The notes under the pieces are model-generated. The model saw only the letters and a program-made list of their open reading frames with translations. It searched no databases and was not told the origin of the DNA. 42,205 nt of DNA. Origin: Sinorhizobium meliloti 4H41. Lineage in GTDB: Bacteria > Pseudomonadota > Alphaproteobacteria > Rhizobiales > Rhizobiaceae. The stretch is from NCBI RefSeq assembly GCF_000375585.1, contig NZ_AQWP01000016.1, positions 1-42,205 of the forward strand, in the 5' to 3' direction. A program made the position numbers and the translations under genes. Shown here piece by piece: positions 8,175 to 16,706 of this stretch (its first letter is position 1; each line of letters opens with the position of its first letter).

Positions 8175-9341
8175 ATGGCGTCCATGACCTTTGACGGGAT
8201 TGGAAAAACTTATCTGGACGGGACCGTCGCCGTCGCCAATGTGAGCTACACGGTCACGGACGGCGAGTTCGTCGTGCTGGTCGGGCCTTCGGGTTGCGGC
8301 AAATCCACCCTGCTCAGGATGGCGGCGGGGCTGGAGACGCCGAACAGCGGCCGGCTTCTGATGGACGATCAGGATGTCACCAACACCGAGCCTCAGGACC
8401 GCGACATCGCCATGGTGTTCCAGAACTATGCGCTCTATCCGCATATGACCGTCTACGAAAACATGGCTTTCGGCCTGCAGCAGCGCAAGATGCCGAAGGA
8501 CAAGATCGACAAGCTCGTCCGCGATACGGGCGAAATGCTCGACCTGACACGCTATCTGCAGCGCAAACCCGGCGCGCTGTCGGGCGGCCAGCGCCAGCGC
8601 GTGGCGATGGGCCGCGCGATCGTCCGCCATCCCATGGCCTTCCTGATGGACGAGCCGCTCTCCAATCTCGACGCCAAGCTCAGGGTCCAGATGCGCGCCG
8701 AGCTCAAGCTCCTGAACCAGCGCCTCGGCGTCACCACGCTCTATGTCACCCACGACCAGGTCGAGGCAATGACGATGGGCGACCGGGTCGCGGTGCTCAA
8801 GCCCGTCGGCAACGCCGGGGAAAGCAATCTGCAGCAGATCGACACGCCGCAGCGGCTCTATGACCGGCCGGCAAATATCTTCGTCGCAGGCTTTATCGGC
8901 TCGCCGGCGATGAACTTCGTGCGGGCCGAACTCCGGGCGGAGGGGGCAGGCCTGCGCGCGGCGATCGCGGGGACCGGGATCAGTTTTCCGGTTCCCGCGA
9001 GCGCTGCCTTGTCTGCCTATGGCGGACGCCAGGTCGTCGTCGGAATACGACCGGAGATGTTTCTGGTGTGTCCCGAAGCTGAGGCGCTGTTCAACGAGCC
9101 GGTCCCGGTCGCCGAGGCGCTCGGGGCCGACACCTATGTCTTCTTCGACATCGCGTCCCCGCCCGTCGATGTCAACGGCGCCGAGGCGCCGGAGGATTTC
9201 AAGCGCAAGGGCACCAATCGCCTGGTGGCGCGTATCCCGCCGGCAGCGACGCCGGCGCCCAATCAGCGACTGCCGCTGACAGTGGATTTGCAAAAGCTGC
9301 ACTGGTTCGACCCGTTGACAGGAACTGCTATTCGCGATTGA
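8175..9341 (+). CDS. ABC transporter ATP-binding protein (MsmK/UgpC/MalK type)
   Basis: The ATPase of the sugar importer, 388 residues. Walker A is GPSGCGKST (37-45), the Q-loop is in MVFQNYALYPHMTVYEN, the signature is LSGGQRQR, Walker B is AFLMDEP with the D-loop SNLDAKL, and the switch histidine is in VTHDQVEAMTMGDR. A C-terminal TOBE-type regulatory domain follows (VVGIRPEMFLV). The spacer of 79 bases after the dehydrogenase holds no terminator, so it belongs to the same operon, which ends at the hairpin at 9407. Confidence 0.94.
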   Translation: MASMTFDGIGKTYLDGTVAVANVSYTVTDGEFVVLVGPSGCGKSTLLRMAAGLETPNSGRLLMDDQDVTNTEPQDRDIAMVFQNYALYPHMTVYENMAFGLQQRKMPKDKIDKLVRDTGEMLDLTRYLQRKPGALSGGQRQRVAMGRAIVRHPMAFLMDEPLSNLDAKLRVQMRAELKLLNQRLGVTTLYVTHDQVEAMTMGDRVAVLKPVGNAGESNLQQIDTPQRLYDRPANIFVAGFIGSPAMNFVRAELRAEGAGLRAAIAGTGISFPVPASAALSAYGGRQVVVGIRPEMFLVCPEAEALFNEPVPVAEALGADTYVFFDIASPPVDVNGAEAPEDFKRKGTNRLVARIPPAATPAPNQRLPLTVDLQKLHWFDPLTGTAIRD

Positions 9342-9406
9342 TCCGGATGGAAGATCAAGCACCGACTCGCCTTTACAATCGTTTCCCGACCCTCCCAGGG
9401 CGCCTT

Positions 9407-9445
9407 GGCTGCCGTCGATCAGGTCCCGACGGCAGCCCTTTTTTT
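9407..9445 (+). terminator. Rho-independent terminator of the sugar ABC operon
   Basis: A perfect 11-bp stem (GGCTGCCGTCG at 9407-9417 with its complement at 9427-9437) and a nine-base loop are followed by C and seven T residues (9439-9445). It lies 65 bases after the ATPase stop codon. This is a textbook intrinsic terminator. Confidence 0.93.
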
Positions 9446-9629
9446 GGTTCAGCATTTCGGGGACGAGCGGTTCCGGACCTCATCAGCAACATCATGGGGA
9501 GTAGCGTGTGAAACACGTGTCGACCTTTGGGAAGTTCTTCCTGCTCATGGCTTACGACGAGTTTTGAGCTTTCGTGCAAAAGTCGAGAACAGATTCCGAT
9601 GACGAGGTAACAGACCGAATTTCTGCTAG

Positions 9630-9827
9630 GTGTTTATGACGACGTGGAAACTTCCGCCCTTTGAAAGATCGTGCCTTAGGTGGATATCGCTGGGCAGGAG
9701 CGTCTCCGAGATCGCCTTGCTCGAGGGAAAAAGCGAAGCAGAGATCAATCTGTGCTTGGATCGCGTCCTTGTCTTACTTGGGGCGACCTCGATGGAGGAG
9801 GCGCTCAAGAAGGCGGATCTCATCTAG
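9630..9827 (+). CDS. Small stand-alone LuxR-type helix-turn-helix protein
   Basis: A 65-residue protein, from GTG 9630 or ATG 9636 (63 residues). The sequence PPFERSCLRWISLGRSVSEI, continuing to a final LGATSMEEALKKADLI, follows the pattern of the C-terminal LuxR/GerE DNA-binding domain (LTPREREVLRWIALGKSxxEIA...). No receiver or autoinducer domain precedes it. It could be a domain left over from a larger regulator or a functional mini-regulator. The ribosome-binding site is weak (TAGG). Neighbours on both sides are regulatory or metabolic and give no clear target. Confidence 0.55.
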   Translation: MFMTTWKLPPFERSCLRWISLGRSVSEIALLEGKSEAEINLCLDRVLVLLGATSMEEALKKADLI

Positions 9828-10019
9828 ATAGACTGCATTGGCTCTACGCTGCCATAATTGGCAGACGGATCGATTTTTCTCATTCGGGTTAGCTCACGTG
9901 CACACCTTTGCAAGCGCGCAATCACAACCCCGCGCCGGAAGCACCCTCATACCCAATGCTGGACCAAACGTGCGCTGCCATGGCAAAGGCAGGGCATTTC
10001 GGGATAGCTCTAGCAGAAG

Positions 10020-10733
10020 TCATCGCTGGACGCTGATGAACTGCTCGCTATAGATGGATGCATTCAATGATCGGCCGTTCACAACGTCCAAAACGTGTGT
10101 TAGGGCGCGTTGTTCGAAATCAAGGTGGCTCATCAATGCGGATTGCACCACGCTCGTTGCTTTGCCGAGCTGCGGCATCGCATCCGCCAGCGTTGCGAGG
10201 CTTCTCCTGAATGAGCGGGAATGCTCAGACGCGGTTATTTCCACGCGTAAGGGGTGCGTGCAAAAACAGAATTTGTCGATAATCTTGCACATCTCACAAT
10301 TCGATGCCCTCTGGCCGATTTCGGTGAAGATCGCTTCCGCTCGACGCGCGAGTTCGGCCGATGACAACGCTTCAGAAGATGCCGGTTGGTAGCGAGCCTG
10401 AGGCTCTGCACGGGCGAGTGCGAAGGCTAGGATTTCTCGTGCCACAGCATACGAGTCCGCTATGGCCCAATCGGTGAGGGGCCTCGTGAAGTAGCCTTTT
10501 TGGGGGATGGATATGACCTTTCCCTCAGCTGCAAGTCGGATAAGTGCTTCGCGTACCGGAGTTCTTCCAATGTTGAGTTTGGCCGATAACTCGACGTCAC
10601 TCAGCTGTTGACCCGGCATAAGCCCGTAGCTGTAAAGCAAGTGAACTACTGCATCATAGGCCGCATCCGCTTTTCCGCGCGTTCTTGGTGGCTCAATTCC
10701 ACGACATTGGGCGGCATTATCACAGACCCACAT
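10020..10733 (-). CDS. GntR-family transcriptional regulator
   Basis: A 237-residue regulator. The N-terminal winged helix (about residues 22-85) reads GQQLSDVELSAKLNIGRTPV then REALIRLAAEGKV and ISIPQKGYF, the classical GntR motif. The C-terminal all-helical effector domain is of FCD type, with conserved residues only partly visible. I choose ATG 10733 because AAGGAG stands nine bases upstream; the frame stays open for 24 further codons upstream. The gene is separated from the HAD gene by about 630 bases that hold an AT-rich palindrome. The effector is unknown. Confidence 0.85.
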   Translation of the reverse strand: MWVCDNAAQCRGIEPPRTRGKADAAYDAVVHLLYSYGLMPGQQLSDVELSAKLNIGRTPVREALIRLAAEGKVISIPQKGYFTRPLTDWAIADSYAVAREILAFALARAEPQARYQPASSEALSSAELARRAEAIFTEIGQRASNCEMCKIIDKFCFCTHPLRVEITASEHSRSFRRSLATLADAMPQLGKATSVVQSALMSHLDFEQRALTHVLDVVNGRSLNASIYSEQFISVQR

Positions 10734-11366
10734 CTTCGCACTCTCCTTTGTCGATGTCGTTTGACAATCTACTGCAGGATGCCGGAAACAAGTTTGTTGG
10801 GGCACATTTCACATAATGGCGGGGAGAGCAACCGGCTGTTGGCACGACTTCGATTAGGTTTCGCGTGCTTTTCGGATGTTCGGCGGTCACCAACGGTACT
10901 GCTTCGCTGGACCTAGGCATCCGAGATCCGGCCCAGATCGAGAGCGTGTTCCTCCAATCACTGAGGCCACGCCAGGGAAAAAATACGGAGGCATGGTGTG
11001 CAGCTCAGGAGGACTTGGGTTGAGCGAGACTAAATATCGGAAGACTGGTATGCTTAGCTGAGCAAAGGCTGCAGTTTGAGGAAATATATTCAAAAATATA
11101 TTTTACATGTTGCTTGATTATTGTTGCCTGTGCCTTCACTTTTCGCCGCGGTAGTCTTGGATGAGCAGAGCGAACAGTGTCAAGAAGCTGATGGATCGTA
11201 AATGATTTCGTGCACTAAATTCGTGTCGGCGTGATGTCATTTTGGGTGAAAATCGGTGCCGGTGGCCCTGGCGAAGCAAATAAGACTTCCAGAAGTGTAA
11301 TCGACTTTCCCGCCGCTGACCGGAAGGATCTGGAGTGGAGTAGCTTGAATTGTGAAGGCTTAACGG
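10734..11366. other. Long intergenic region between GntR and HAD genes
   Basis: A 633-base stretch without a credible gene. It contains the perfect AT-rich dyad at 11082-11104. Around 10872-10925 one plus-strand frame reads AVTNGTASLDLGIR, which looks like a scrap of a DegT aminotransferase ('NGTAALxLALR'). It is too short to call. Confidence 0.4.
11082..11104. promoter_or_regulatory. AT-rich palindromic operator candidate, copy A
   Basis: AAATATATT-CAAA-AATATATTT is a perfect 9-bp dyad with a 4-base centre, located about 260 bases upstream of the HAD gene. A near-identical element (AAATATATT-TTAG-AATATACTT) stands at 25762-25784 upstream of the aminotransferase. The preceding G and the following T are also shared. 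The symmetry and the repetition near two metabolic genes argue for a repressor or activator site. The cognate regulator is not known. Confidence 0.5.
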
Positions 11367-12050
11367 ATGACTCAATGCATGCCCGCCTGCGAATTCCTAG
11401 AACTTCTCATATTCGATTGCGATGGGGTCCTCATCGACAGCGAAAGCATCGCCACCGAGGTACATGTCGAGGCTCTCGCAAAATTAGGGTACGCCATAAC
11501 TGCTGAGGCTTATAATAGTCGTTTCACAGGCATGACCGATCAGCAAAGCTACTCTATCATCGAAGCCGAGGCGGGCCTGCGCCTGCCGAATGACCATCAT
11601 CAACGTGTGATGATAGAGATCTCCAAGCGATATTCGTGCGAACTCAAAGCCATCGCGGGTATTCGACAGGCTTTGAACGCCATCGGCCTGGCAAAATGCG
11701 TAGCCTCGAGCAGCGACCCGGAAAAGCTGCGTTTTGGACTTCAGATTACAGATCTTTACGACCTTTTTGCGCCTCATGTCTTCAGCGCGTCCGAGGTTCC
11801 GCGCGGCAAGCCCGCACCCGATCTCTTTCTGTTCGCAGCGGAGAACATGAAAACACAGCCCGCCAACTGCCTGGTCATCGAAGACAGTGTTGCTGGGGTT
11901 CAAGCGGCGGTGGCAGCCCGGATGCGGGTGATAGGCTTTGTCGGCGGTTCTCATTGTGTCTCGGGCCTAGCAGAGAAATTGTTGGAAGCAGGCGCCACGA
12001 GAACCTTCAACCACATGGCAGTCTTACCGGAGATTCTTAAGAAGCTCTAA
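11367..12050 (+). CDS. HAD-superfamily hydrolase (beta-phosphoglucomutase-like)
   Basis: A cytoplasmic phosphatase or phosphomutase of 227 residues. Motif I is FDCDGVLIDSE with the nucleophile and acid/base Asp at residues 17 and 19. Motif II is the Ser in CVASSSDPEKL, motif III the Lys in RGKPAPDLFLFAA, and motif IV is VIEDSVAGVQAA. The helical cap lies at about 28-90. This is the subgroup that contains beta-phosphoglucomutase and sugar-phosphate phosphatases such as YniC and GS1-like enzymes. Together with the following acetyltransferase and the distant aminotransferase, it could finish an amino-sugar or aminocyclitol pathway; that is inference. Confidence 0.88.
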   Translation: MTQCMPACEFLELLIFDCDGVLIDSESIATEVHVEALAKLGYAITAEAYNSRFTGMTDQQSYSIIEAEAGLRLPNDHHQRVMIEISKRYSCELKAIAGIRQALNAIGLAKCVASSSDPEKLRFGLQITDLYDLFAPHVFSASEVPRGKPAPDLFLFAAENMKTQPANCLVIEDSVAGVQAAVAARMRVIGFVGGSHCVSGLAEKLLEAGATRTFNHMAVLPEILKKL

Positions 12051-12261
12051 TTGAACAGTTTGTACGGTGAGGAGTTGCTCATGCAGTCCACCGGTGTACC
12101 AAGTGCGTAGGCTATGTCGGGCACTTCGGTCATTACCGAAACAAAGCACAGCAGTTACCGTGACGTTTCTGAATCGGCGACCCTGACGCTAATTGCCGCT
12201 CCCTGAGCTTTGCTTTCGCGCTGAACGCCGTAACGCCTGGAAGAAAGAGGACTAGTAGAAG

Positions 12262-12762
12262 ATGCACGGCGCTAGCAGAACCATAGTCGAGTACTTGGAA
12301 ACATATCCGAATTTCATTCCTGTGTGTGCAAGCTGGGCTTTCGGGCAATGGGGTTGCCAATCGGATGGCTCATTCGCGCAGGCAGAGCGTGAGTTCTTCG
12401 AGGGAGCACAGACAAAATCAATTCCGCTGACTTTGATCGCGATCGAGGCTGGCAAACCTGCAGGCATGGTCAGTCTGTGGGAAAGCGATTTCCAAGGAAG
12501 GTTAGATCTGACTCCGTGGCTTAAGTCGCTCTACGTCCATCCGTTTCATCGCAATAAAGGAATAGCATTGCTGCTAATCAAGAGGCTGGAACAAGAGGCT
12601 CGGCGGCTCGGCCATCGAAGCCTTTACCTTACAACCGAGGACGCAAAAGACCTCTACGCAAAAGCCGGTTGGCAGGAGATAGAGTACGTACGAACACCAT
12701 ATGGCGAAGCGGCATTAATGACCAAGGCGCTGACGCAGGCCAACGATGCCTGTGTAGAGTGA
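12262..12762 (+). CDS. GNAT-family N-acetyltransferase
   Basis: A 166-residue acetyltransferase. The acetyl-CoA site is seen at LKSLYVHPFHRNKGIALLLI (motif A, with R-N-K-G-I-A in place of Q/RxxGxG/A), followed by the helix KRLEQEARRLGHRSLYLTT. The C-terminal half has LYAKAGWQEIEYVRTPYGEA, typical for this fold. The start at ATG 12262 has AGAGGAC 13 bases upstream, which is rather far. It follows the HAD gene by 211 bases on the same strand, and no terminator is visible between them. The acceptor is probably a small amine or amino sugar, but the sequence does not settle it. Confidence 0.82.
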   Translation: MHGASRTIVEYLETYPNFIPVCASWAFGQWGCQSDGSFAQAEREFFEGAQTKSIPLTLIAIEAGKPAGMVSLWESDFQGRLDLTPWLKSLYVHPFHRNKGIALLLIKRLEQEARRLGHRSLYLTTEDAKDLYAKAGWQEIEYVRTPYGEAALMTKALTQANDACVE

Positions 12763-12891
12763 TCACGGATGCGAATTGCGAGCTGCATCACGCTTCGCCG
12801 CTAGGCATTGCCCTTGAGGGGGAATCAAATTGAAGTCCGCATTAGTTTTATTGGCCCTTACAGCAAATCCATCGAGCATGGAAAACTTGAA

Positions 12892-13300
12892 CTAAGTCGC
12901 TGTCGCGCCAGGCTTGTGGGCAAGTGTTTCGCAGATCTTGCAGTCAATGACGTTGCCGACCACGTCGCCGGAGTTTGACGGCGGTCTCTGATAGCGAACG
13001 ATCAAGGCTGCCTTGGCACCTTGGCACCTTGGCACGACGGCTGTGGTGAGTTGAACCCCTCGCTTCGTCTATCAACGATGAACGGTACGGCGTGATCACG
13101 CCTTGGGATGATGCCGAAGCCGTCGGGCGTCTTGCCGTCGGAAAAGTTCTCGGCCGCGTGCGACCATCCCAGCGAGATGTCGGAGAGGCGGCTTCGTTTT
13201 CCGGATAGCTATAGCCGACATCGGAGTGGTTTCCGGCGAACCACACCTGCTGCAGCCAATCCGGATGCTTGAAATAACGCGCAAGGGCTGTCCCGCACAT
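12892..13300 (-). pseudogene. Degraded DUF2235 (phospholipase-like) protein, C-terminal part
   Basis: Reading on the minus strand, ALARYFKHPDWLQQVWFAGN followed by HSDVGYSYPENEA matches the DUF2235 core 'VWFAGNHSDVGGSYPENES', with GG changed to GY. After NEA the frame shifts, and the continuation LSDISLGWSHAAENF with DGFGIIPRRDHAVPF is in another frame. A second disruption is a tandem 8-base repeat at 13011-13034. Past it a further frame remains open to a TAG at 12892-12894. The N-terminal catalytic half is absent. DUF2235 proteins include type VI secretion lipase effectors. This copy is dead, and its truncation lies next to the cyp115 scrap. Confidence 0.6.
13011..13034. repeat. Three tandem copies of CCTTGGCA
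   Basis: The octamer CCTTGGCA occurs three times head to tail (13011-13018, 13019-13026, 13027-13034). Because 8 is not a multiple of 3, each extra copy shifts the reading frame of the minus-strand DUF2235 remnant. It is probably slipped-strand expansion in a gene no longer under selection. Confidence 0.85.
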
Positions 13301-13600
13301 TCAGCACGAGAGCAGGTCTTTGTCGGGCACCTGCTGCGCCGGTTGTCGGCAATAAGACTCAATGCCAGAAACCTGACACTACGCGCCGCTACGAAGTGCC
13401 TGCTGAGCCTGCGAAATGACTTCGGCACGCGATTTGCTCGTTTCACGGCATCGTCACCAATCGCAGTGCGATGGTCTTGGGACGGACACGGCGCGCGTCG
13501 CTGATCGCGTCTGGTCCGTTCCGACGGTTTGCCGTGGCAATGACTTGGCGCTCGGTTGTGAATCGCGAAAATGCAGGGAAGTGTTGGATGCGATCTAGAG

Positions 13601-13789
13601 TTCTTCTTTTGGGACTGCCTGGGCGCTGCGCTGGCGCGCCTGGAATTGCGATGCGCCTTTCCGCCGCTGTTCGTGCGGCTGGAGGATCTGGCGCCGACCA
13701 TCGCCGCGCAGGACGTCGTCTACATGCCGTCTTACGTCATTCGCTGCCCGCAACGCCTGCCGGTCACCTCCCGCCCGTCCATCGCTTAG
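13601..13789 (+). pseudogene. cyp115: 3' remnant of cyp115 (GA 3-oxidase P450)
   Basis: About 60 in-frame codons ending in TAG, 17 bases before cyp112. They read WDCLGAALARLELRCAFPPL then FVRLEDLAPTIAAQDVVYM. C-L-G-A-A-L-A-R-L-E-L is the P450 sequence from the haem-ligating Cys into the L helix, and the rest is the usual C-terminal region. The consensus FGxGxH before the Cys is lost, so the break lies right at the haem loop and about 85% of the protein is missing. In published GA operons cyp115 is the first gene and is often lost or truncated in rhizobia. Position, strand and sequence style all fit that gene. Confidence 0.85.
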
Positions 13790-13806
13790 AGAAGTGAAGT
13801 GCCACC

Positions 13807-15009
13807 ATGTCCGAACAACCCTTGCCGACGCTGCCGATGTGGCGCGTCGATCACATCGAGCCCTCGCCCGAGATGTTGGCGCTACGCTCCAACGGTCCGA
13901 TCCACCGCGTGCGCTTCCCGTCCGGGCACGAAGGCTGGTGGGTGACAGGCTACGACGAGGCCAAGGCAGTGCTGTCCGACGAGACGTTCCGGCCCGCGGG
14001 AATGCCGCCGGCGGCATTCACCCCGGATTCGGTGATTCTCGGTTCGCCGGGGTGGCTGGTCTCGCACGAGGGAGGCGAGCATGCCCGGTTACGCGCAATC
14101 GTGGCGCCGGCCTTCAGCAGCCGCAGGGTGAGGCTGCTCGCGCAACAGGTCGAGGCGATCGCCGCGCAGTTGTTCGAGACGCTGGCGGCCCAGCCCCAGC
14201 CCGCCGACCTGCGGCGCCACCTCTCCTTTCCGTTTCCGGCCATGGTCATCAGCGCGCTGATGGGCGTGCCCTACGAGGATCACGCCTTTTTCGCCGGGCT
14301 GTCCGACGAGGTGATGACGCACCAACATGAAAGCGGCCCGCGCAGCGCGTCGCGCCTGGCCTGGGAAGAACTGCGCGCCTACATTCGCGGCAAGATGCGG
14401 GACAAGCGCCAGGATCCGGGCGACAACCTGCTGAGGGATCTGCTCGCGGCGGTCGACCAGGGCGAGGCGACCGAGGAAGAGGCGATCGGCCTGGCGGCGG
14501 GCATGCTGGTGGCGGGGCACGAGAGCACCGTCGCGCAGATCGAATTCGGCCTGCTGGCCATGTTCCGCCATCCGCAACAGCGCGAACGTCTGGTCGGCGA
14601 TCCATCCCTGGTGGACAAGGCGGTGGAGGAAATTCTGCGCATGTACCCGCCGGGCGCGGGCTGGGACGGCATCATGCGCTATCCGAGGACCGACGTAACC
14701 ATCGCGGGCGTGCATATTCCCGCGGAGAGCAAGGTGCTGGTCGGCCTGCCCGCGACGTCGTTCGATCCGCGCCATTTCAACGACCCGGAAATCTTCGACA
14801 TCGGACGCGACGAAAAGCCCCACCTGGCGTTCTCCCACGGGCCGCACTACTGCATTGGCGTGGCGCTGGCCAGGCTGGAACTTAAGGTGGTGTTCGGTTC
14901 GATCTTCCAGCGCTTTCCCGCCCTGCGTCTGGCCGTGGCGCCCGAAGAACTGAAGTTGCGCAAGGAGATCATCAGTGGCGGGTTCGAGGAGTTCCCGGTG
15001 CTCTGGTGA
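13807..15009 (+). CDS. cyp112: Cytochrome P450 CYP112, gibberellin C-20 oxidase
   Basis: A soluble P450 of 400 residues. I-helix AGHEST is at 236-241, ExxR in EEILRMYPP, and the haem loop is [15 protein letters not shown] with Cys349. In the characterised rhizobial pathway CYP112 oxidises GA12 at C-20 stepwise through GA15 and GA24 to GA9. In this operon, which lacks a working CYP115, it is the last enzyme. It is the first intact gene, 17 bases after the cyp115 scrap, so it probably uses the old cyp115 promoter or a new one in the debris upstream. Assignment rests on operon order and P450 motifs. Confidence 0.93.
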   Translation: MSEQPLPTLPMWRVDHIEPSPEMLALRSNGPIHRVRFPSGHEGWWVTGYDEAKAVLSDETFRPAGMPPAAFTPDSVILGSPGWLVSHEGGEHARLRAIVAPAFSSRRVRLLAQQVEAIAAQLFETLAAQPQPADLRRHLSFPFPAMVISALMGVPYEDHAFFAGLSDEVMTHQHESGPRSASRLAWEELRAYIRGKMRDKRQDPGDNLLRDLLAAVDQGEATEEEAIGLAAGMLVAGHESTVAQIEFGLLAMFRHPQQRERLVGDPSLVDKAVEEILRMYPPGAGWDGIMRYPRTDVTIAGVHIPAESKVLVGLPATSFDPRHFNDPEIFDIGRDEKPHLAFSHGPHYCIGVALARLELKVVFGSIFQRFPALRLAVAPEELKLRKEIISGGFEEFPVLW

Positions 15010-15103
15010 TGCGCGGACGCCGCCGGGTATCGCGATCTTCTCCGCAATTTGCCGGCGCGCCTGGCGCGCGCCGGTCAGATCAGCCAGCCAACAGGTAATC
15101 AAG

Positions 15104-16396
15104 ATGGACGTGCAAGAAACCACGGCAGCATGCCGGGACGCTTTCGCCGAGCTGGCGTCGCCAGCGTGCATCCACGACCCCTATCCGTTCTTGCGGTGGT
15201 TGCGCGAGCACGATCCGGTGCATCGCGCGGCGTCGGGCCTCTTTCTGTTGAGCCGCCACGCCGACATCTACTGGGCGCTCAAGGCCACGGGAGATGCCTT
15301 TCGGGGACCGGCGCCGGGCGAACTGGCGCGCTATTTCCCGCGTGCGGCGACCAGCCTGTCCCTCAAACTCCTGGCGTCCACGCTAGCGATGAAGGACCCC
15401 CCGACGCATACGCGTCTGCGCCGGCTGATCTCGCGCGATTTCACCATGCGCCAGATCGACAACCTGCGGCCGAGCATCGCGCGCATCGTCGCAGCGCGCC
15501 TGGACGGCATGGCGCCCGCGCTGGAGCGCGGGGAAGCGGTGGACCTGCATCGGGAATTCGCGCTGGCCTTGCCGATGCTGGTCTTCGCCGAACTGTTCGG
15601 CATGCCCCAAGACGACATGTTCGGGCTCGCCGCCGGCATCGGCGCCATTCTGGAAGGCCTGAGCCCGCACGCCAGCGGTCACCAGCTCGCCGCGGCGGAC
15701 GCGGCCAGCGCCAGGGTGCAGGCCTACTTCGGCGACCTCATACAGCGCAAGCGCACCGATCCCCGCCACGACATCGTGTCGATGCTGGTCGGCGCACACG
15801 ACGACGATGCCGACACGCTGTCGGATGCGGAGTTGATTAGCATGCTGTGGGGCATGCTGCTGGGCGGCTTCGCCACCACTGCTGCGACGATCGACCATGC
15901 GGTCCTGGCGATGCTGGCGTATCCCGAACAGCGGCACTGGCTGCAGGGAGACACCGTGGGGATCGAGGCATTCGTCGAAGAAGTCCTGCGCTGCGACGCA
16001 CCCGCCATGTTCAGCTCCATTCCGCGTATCGCCCAGCGCGACATCGAACTGAGCGGCGTGATGATCCCGAAGAACGCGGACGTGCGCGTGCTGATCGCGG
16101 CCGGCAATCGCGACCCGGACGCCTTCGCCGACCCTGACCGCTTCGATCCTGCGCGGTTCTACGGCACCAATCCTGGCATGTCGACCGACGGGAAGATCAT
16201 GCTGAGCTTTGGCCACGGCATCCACTTCTGCCTCGGGGCGCAGCTGGCCCGGGTGCAGTTGGCCGAGAGCCTGCCGCGGATCGAGGCGCGCTTCCCCACG
16301 CTCGTCCTGGCCGAGAAGCCGACCCGGGAACCATCCGCGTTCCTTAGGACATTCCGCTCGCTGCCCGTGCGGCTGCATGCGCAGGCGGGGGGCTGA
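15104..16396 (+). CDS. cyp114: Cytochrome P450 CYP114, ent-kaurenoic acid ring-contraction oxidase
   Basis: A P450 of 430 residues. I-helix segment [11 protein letters not shown] has Ala-Thr where many P450s have a Glu/Asp-Thr acid-alcohol pair. ExxR is in EEVLRCDAP, and the haem loop [15 protein letters not shown] has Cys376. In the known pathway CYP114, helped by the operon ferredoxin, turns ent-7-hydroxykaurenoic acid into GA12-aldehyde by B-ring contraction. The frame is open upstream, but ATG 15104 gives the family length. It begins 94 bases after cyp112; its TGA is one base before the ferredoxin ATG. Confidence 0.93.
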   Translation: MDVQETTAACRDAFAELASPACIHDPYPFLRWLREHDPVHRAASGLFLLSRHADIYWALKATGDAFRGPAPGELARYFPRAATSLSLKLLASTLAMKDPPTHTRLRRLISRDFTMRQIDNLRPSIARIVAARLDGMAPALERGEAVDLHREFALALPMLVFAELFGMPQDDMFGLAAGIGAILEGLSPHASGHQLAAADAASARVQAYFGDLIQRKRTDPRHDIVSMLVGAHDDDADTLSDAELISMLWGMLLGGFATTAATIDHAVLAMLAYPEQRHWLQGDTVGIEAFVEEVLRCDAPAMFSSIPRIAQRDIELSGVMIPKNADVRVLIAAGNRDPDAFADPDRFDPARFYGTNPGMSTDGKIMLSFGHGIHFCLGAQLARVQLAESLPRIEARFPTLVLAEKPTREPSAFLRTFRSLPVRLHAQAGG

Positions 16397-16397
16397 G

Positions 16398-16706
16398 ATG
16401 CGCGTCGTGATCGACCAGGATCTGTGCGGAACCACCGGGCAGTGCGCGCTGACGCTGCCAGTTGCCTTTCGCCAGCGCGAACCGGATGGCGTGGCCGAAG
16501 TGTGCGTGGCGACGGTCCCCGAGGCGCTGCACGCCGCAGTGCGGCTTGCGGCCAGCCAATGCCCGGTCGCCGCCATTCGGGTCATCGAAAGCGACGCTGG
16601 CGATGATGATCGCGCCAGTGCCGAACCTGTGCCTTCTCCGGCAGGGGCCGAGCGGCATGCCGCGAAAGAGCAGCGCACTGCAGGAGGACGAGATGGGACG
16701 GTTTGA
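16398..16706 (+). CDS. [3Fe-4S]-type ferredoxin of the GA operon
   Basis: A 102-residue ferredoxin. The cluster cysteines are C10 and C16 (CGTTGQC) and C55 in ASQCPVAAI. That makes three ligands in the CxxxxxC...CP layout of [3Fe-4S] ferredoxins that serve bacterial P450s; the fourth position of a 4Fe-4S site is filled by Thr/Gly. The last ~35 residues are charged and lie beyond the ferredoxin fold. The gene starts one base after the cyp114 stop and overlaps the SDR gene by 14 bases. It is the electron donor for CYP114 and possibly the other P450s. No dedicated ferredoxin reductase gene is in the operon. Confidence 0.93.
   Translation: MRVVIDQDLCGTTGQCALTLPVAFRQREPDGVAEVCVATVPEALHAAVRLAASQCPVAAIRVIESDAGDDDRASAEPVPSPAGAERHAAKEQRTAGGRDGTV

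Noticed and set aside
9848..9863. CTGCC-N6-GGCAG hairpin after the small LuxR-like gene as a terminator
   Set aside because: The stem has only five pairs and no T-run directly follows it.
10872..10925. AVTNGTASLDLGIR as a DegT aminotransferase fragment
   Set aside because: Only 14 residues match and nothing around them continues the family, so it may be chance.
13011..13034. Tandem octamers as a CRISPR-like array
   Set aside because: The repeats are 8 bases without spacers; this is simple slippage.
13028..13043. TGGCACGA near 13028 as a sigma-54 promoter for the GA operon
   Set aside because: The -12 element is absent (GT instead of GC at the needed spacing), and the TGGCA is created by the 8-base tandem repeat.
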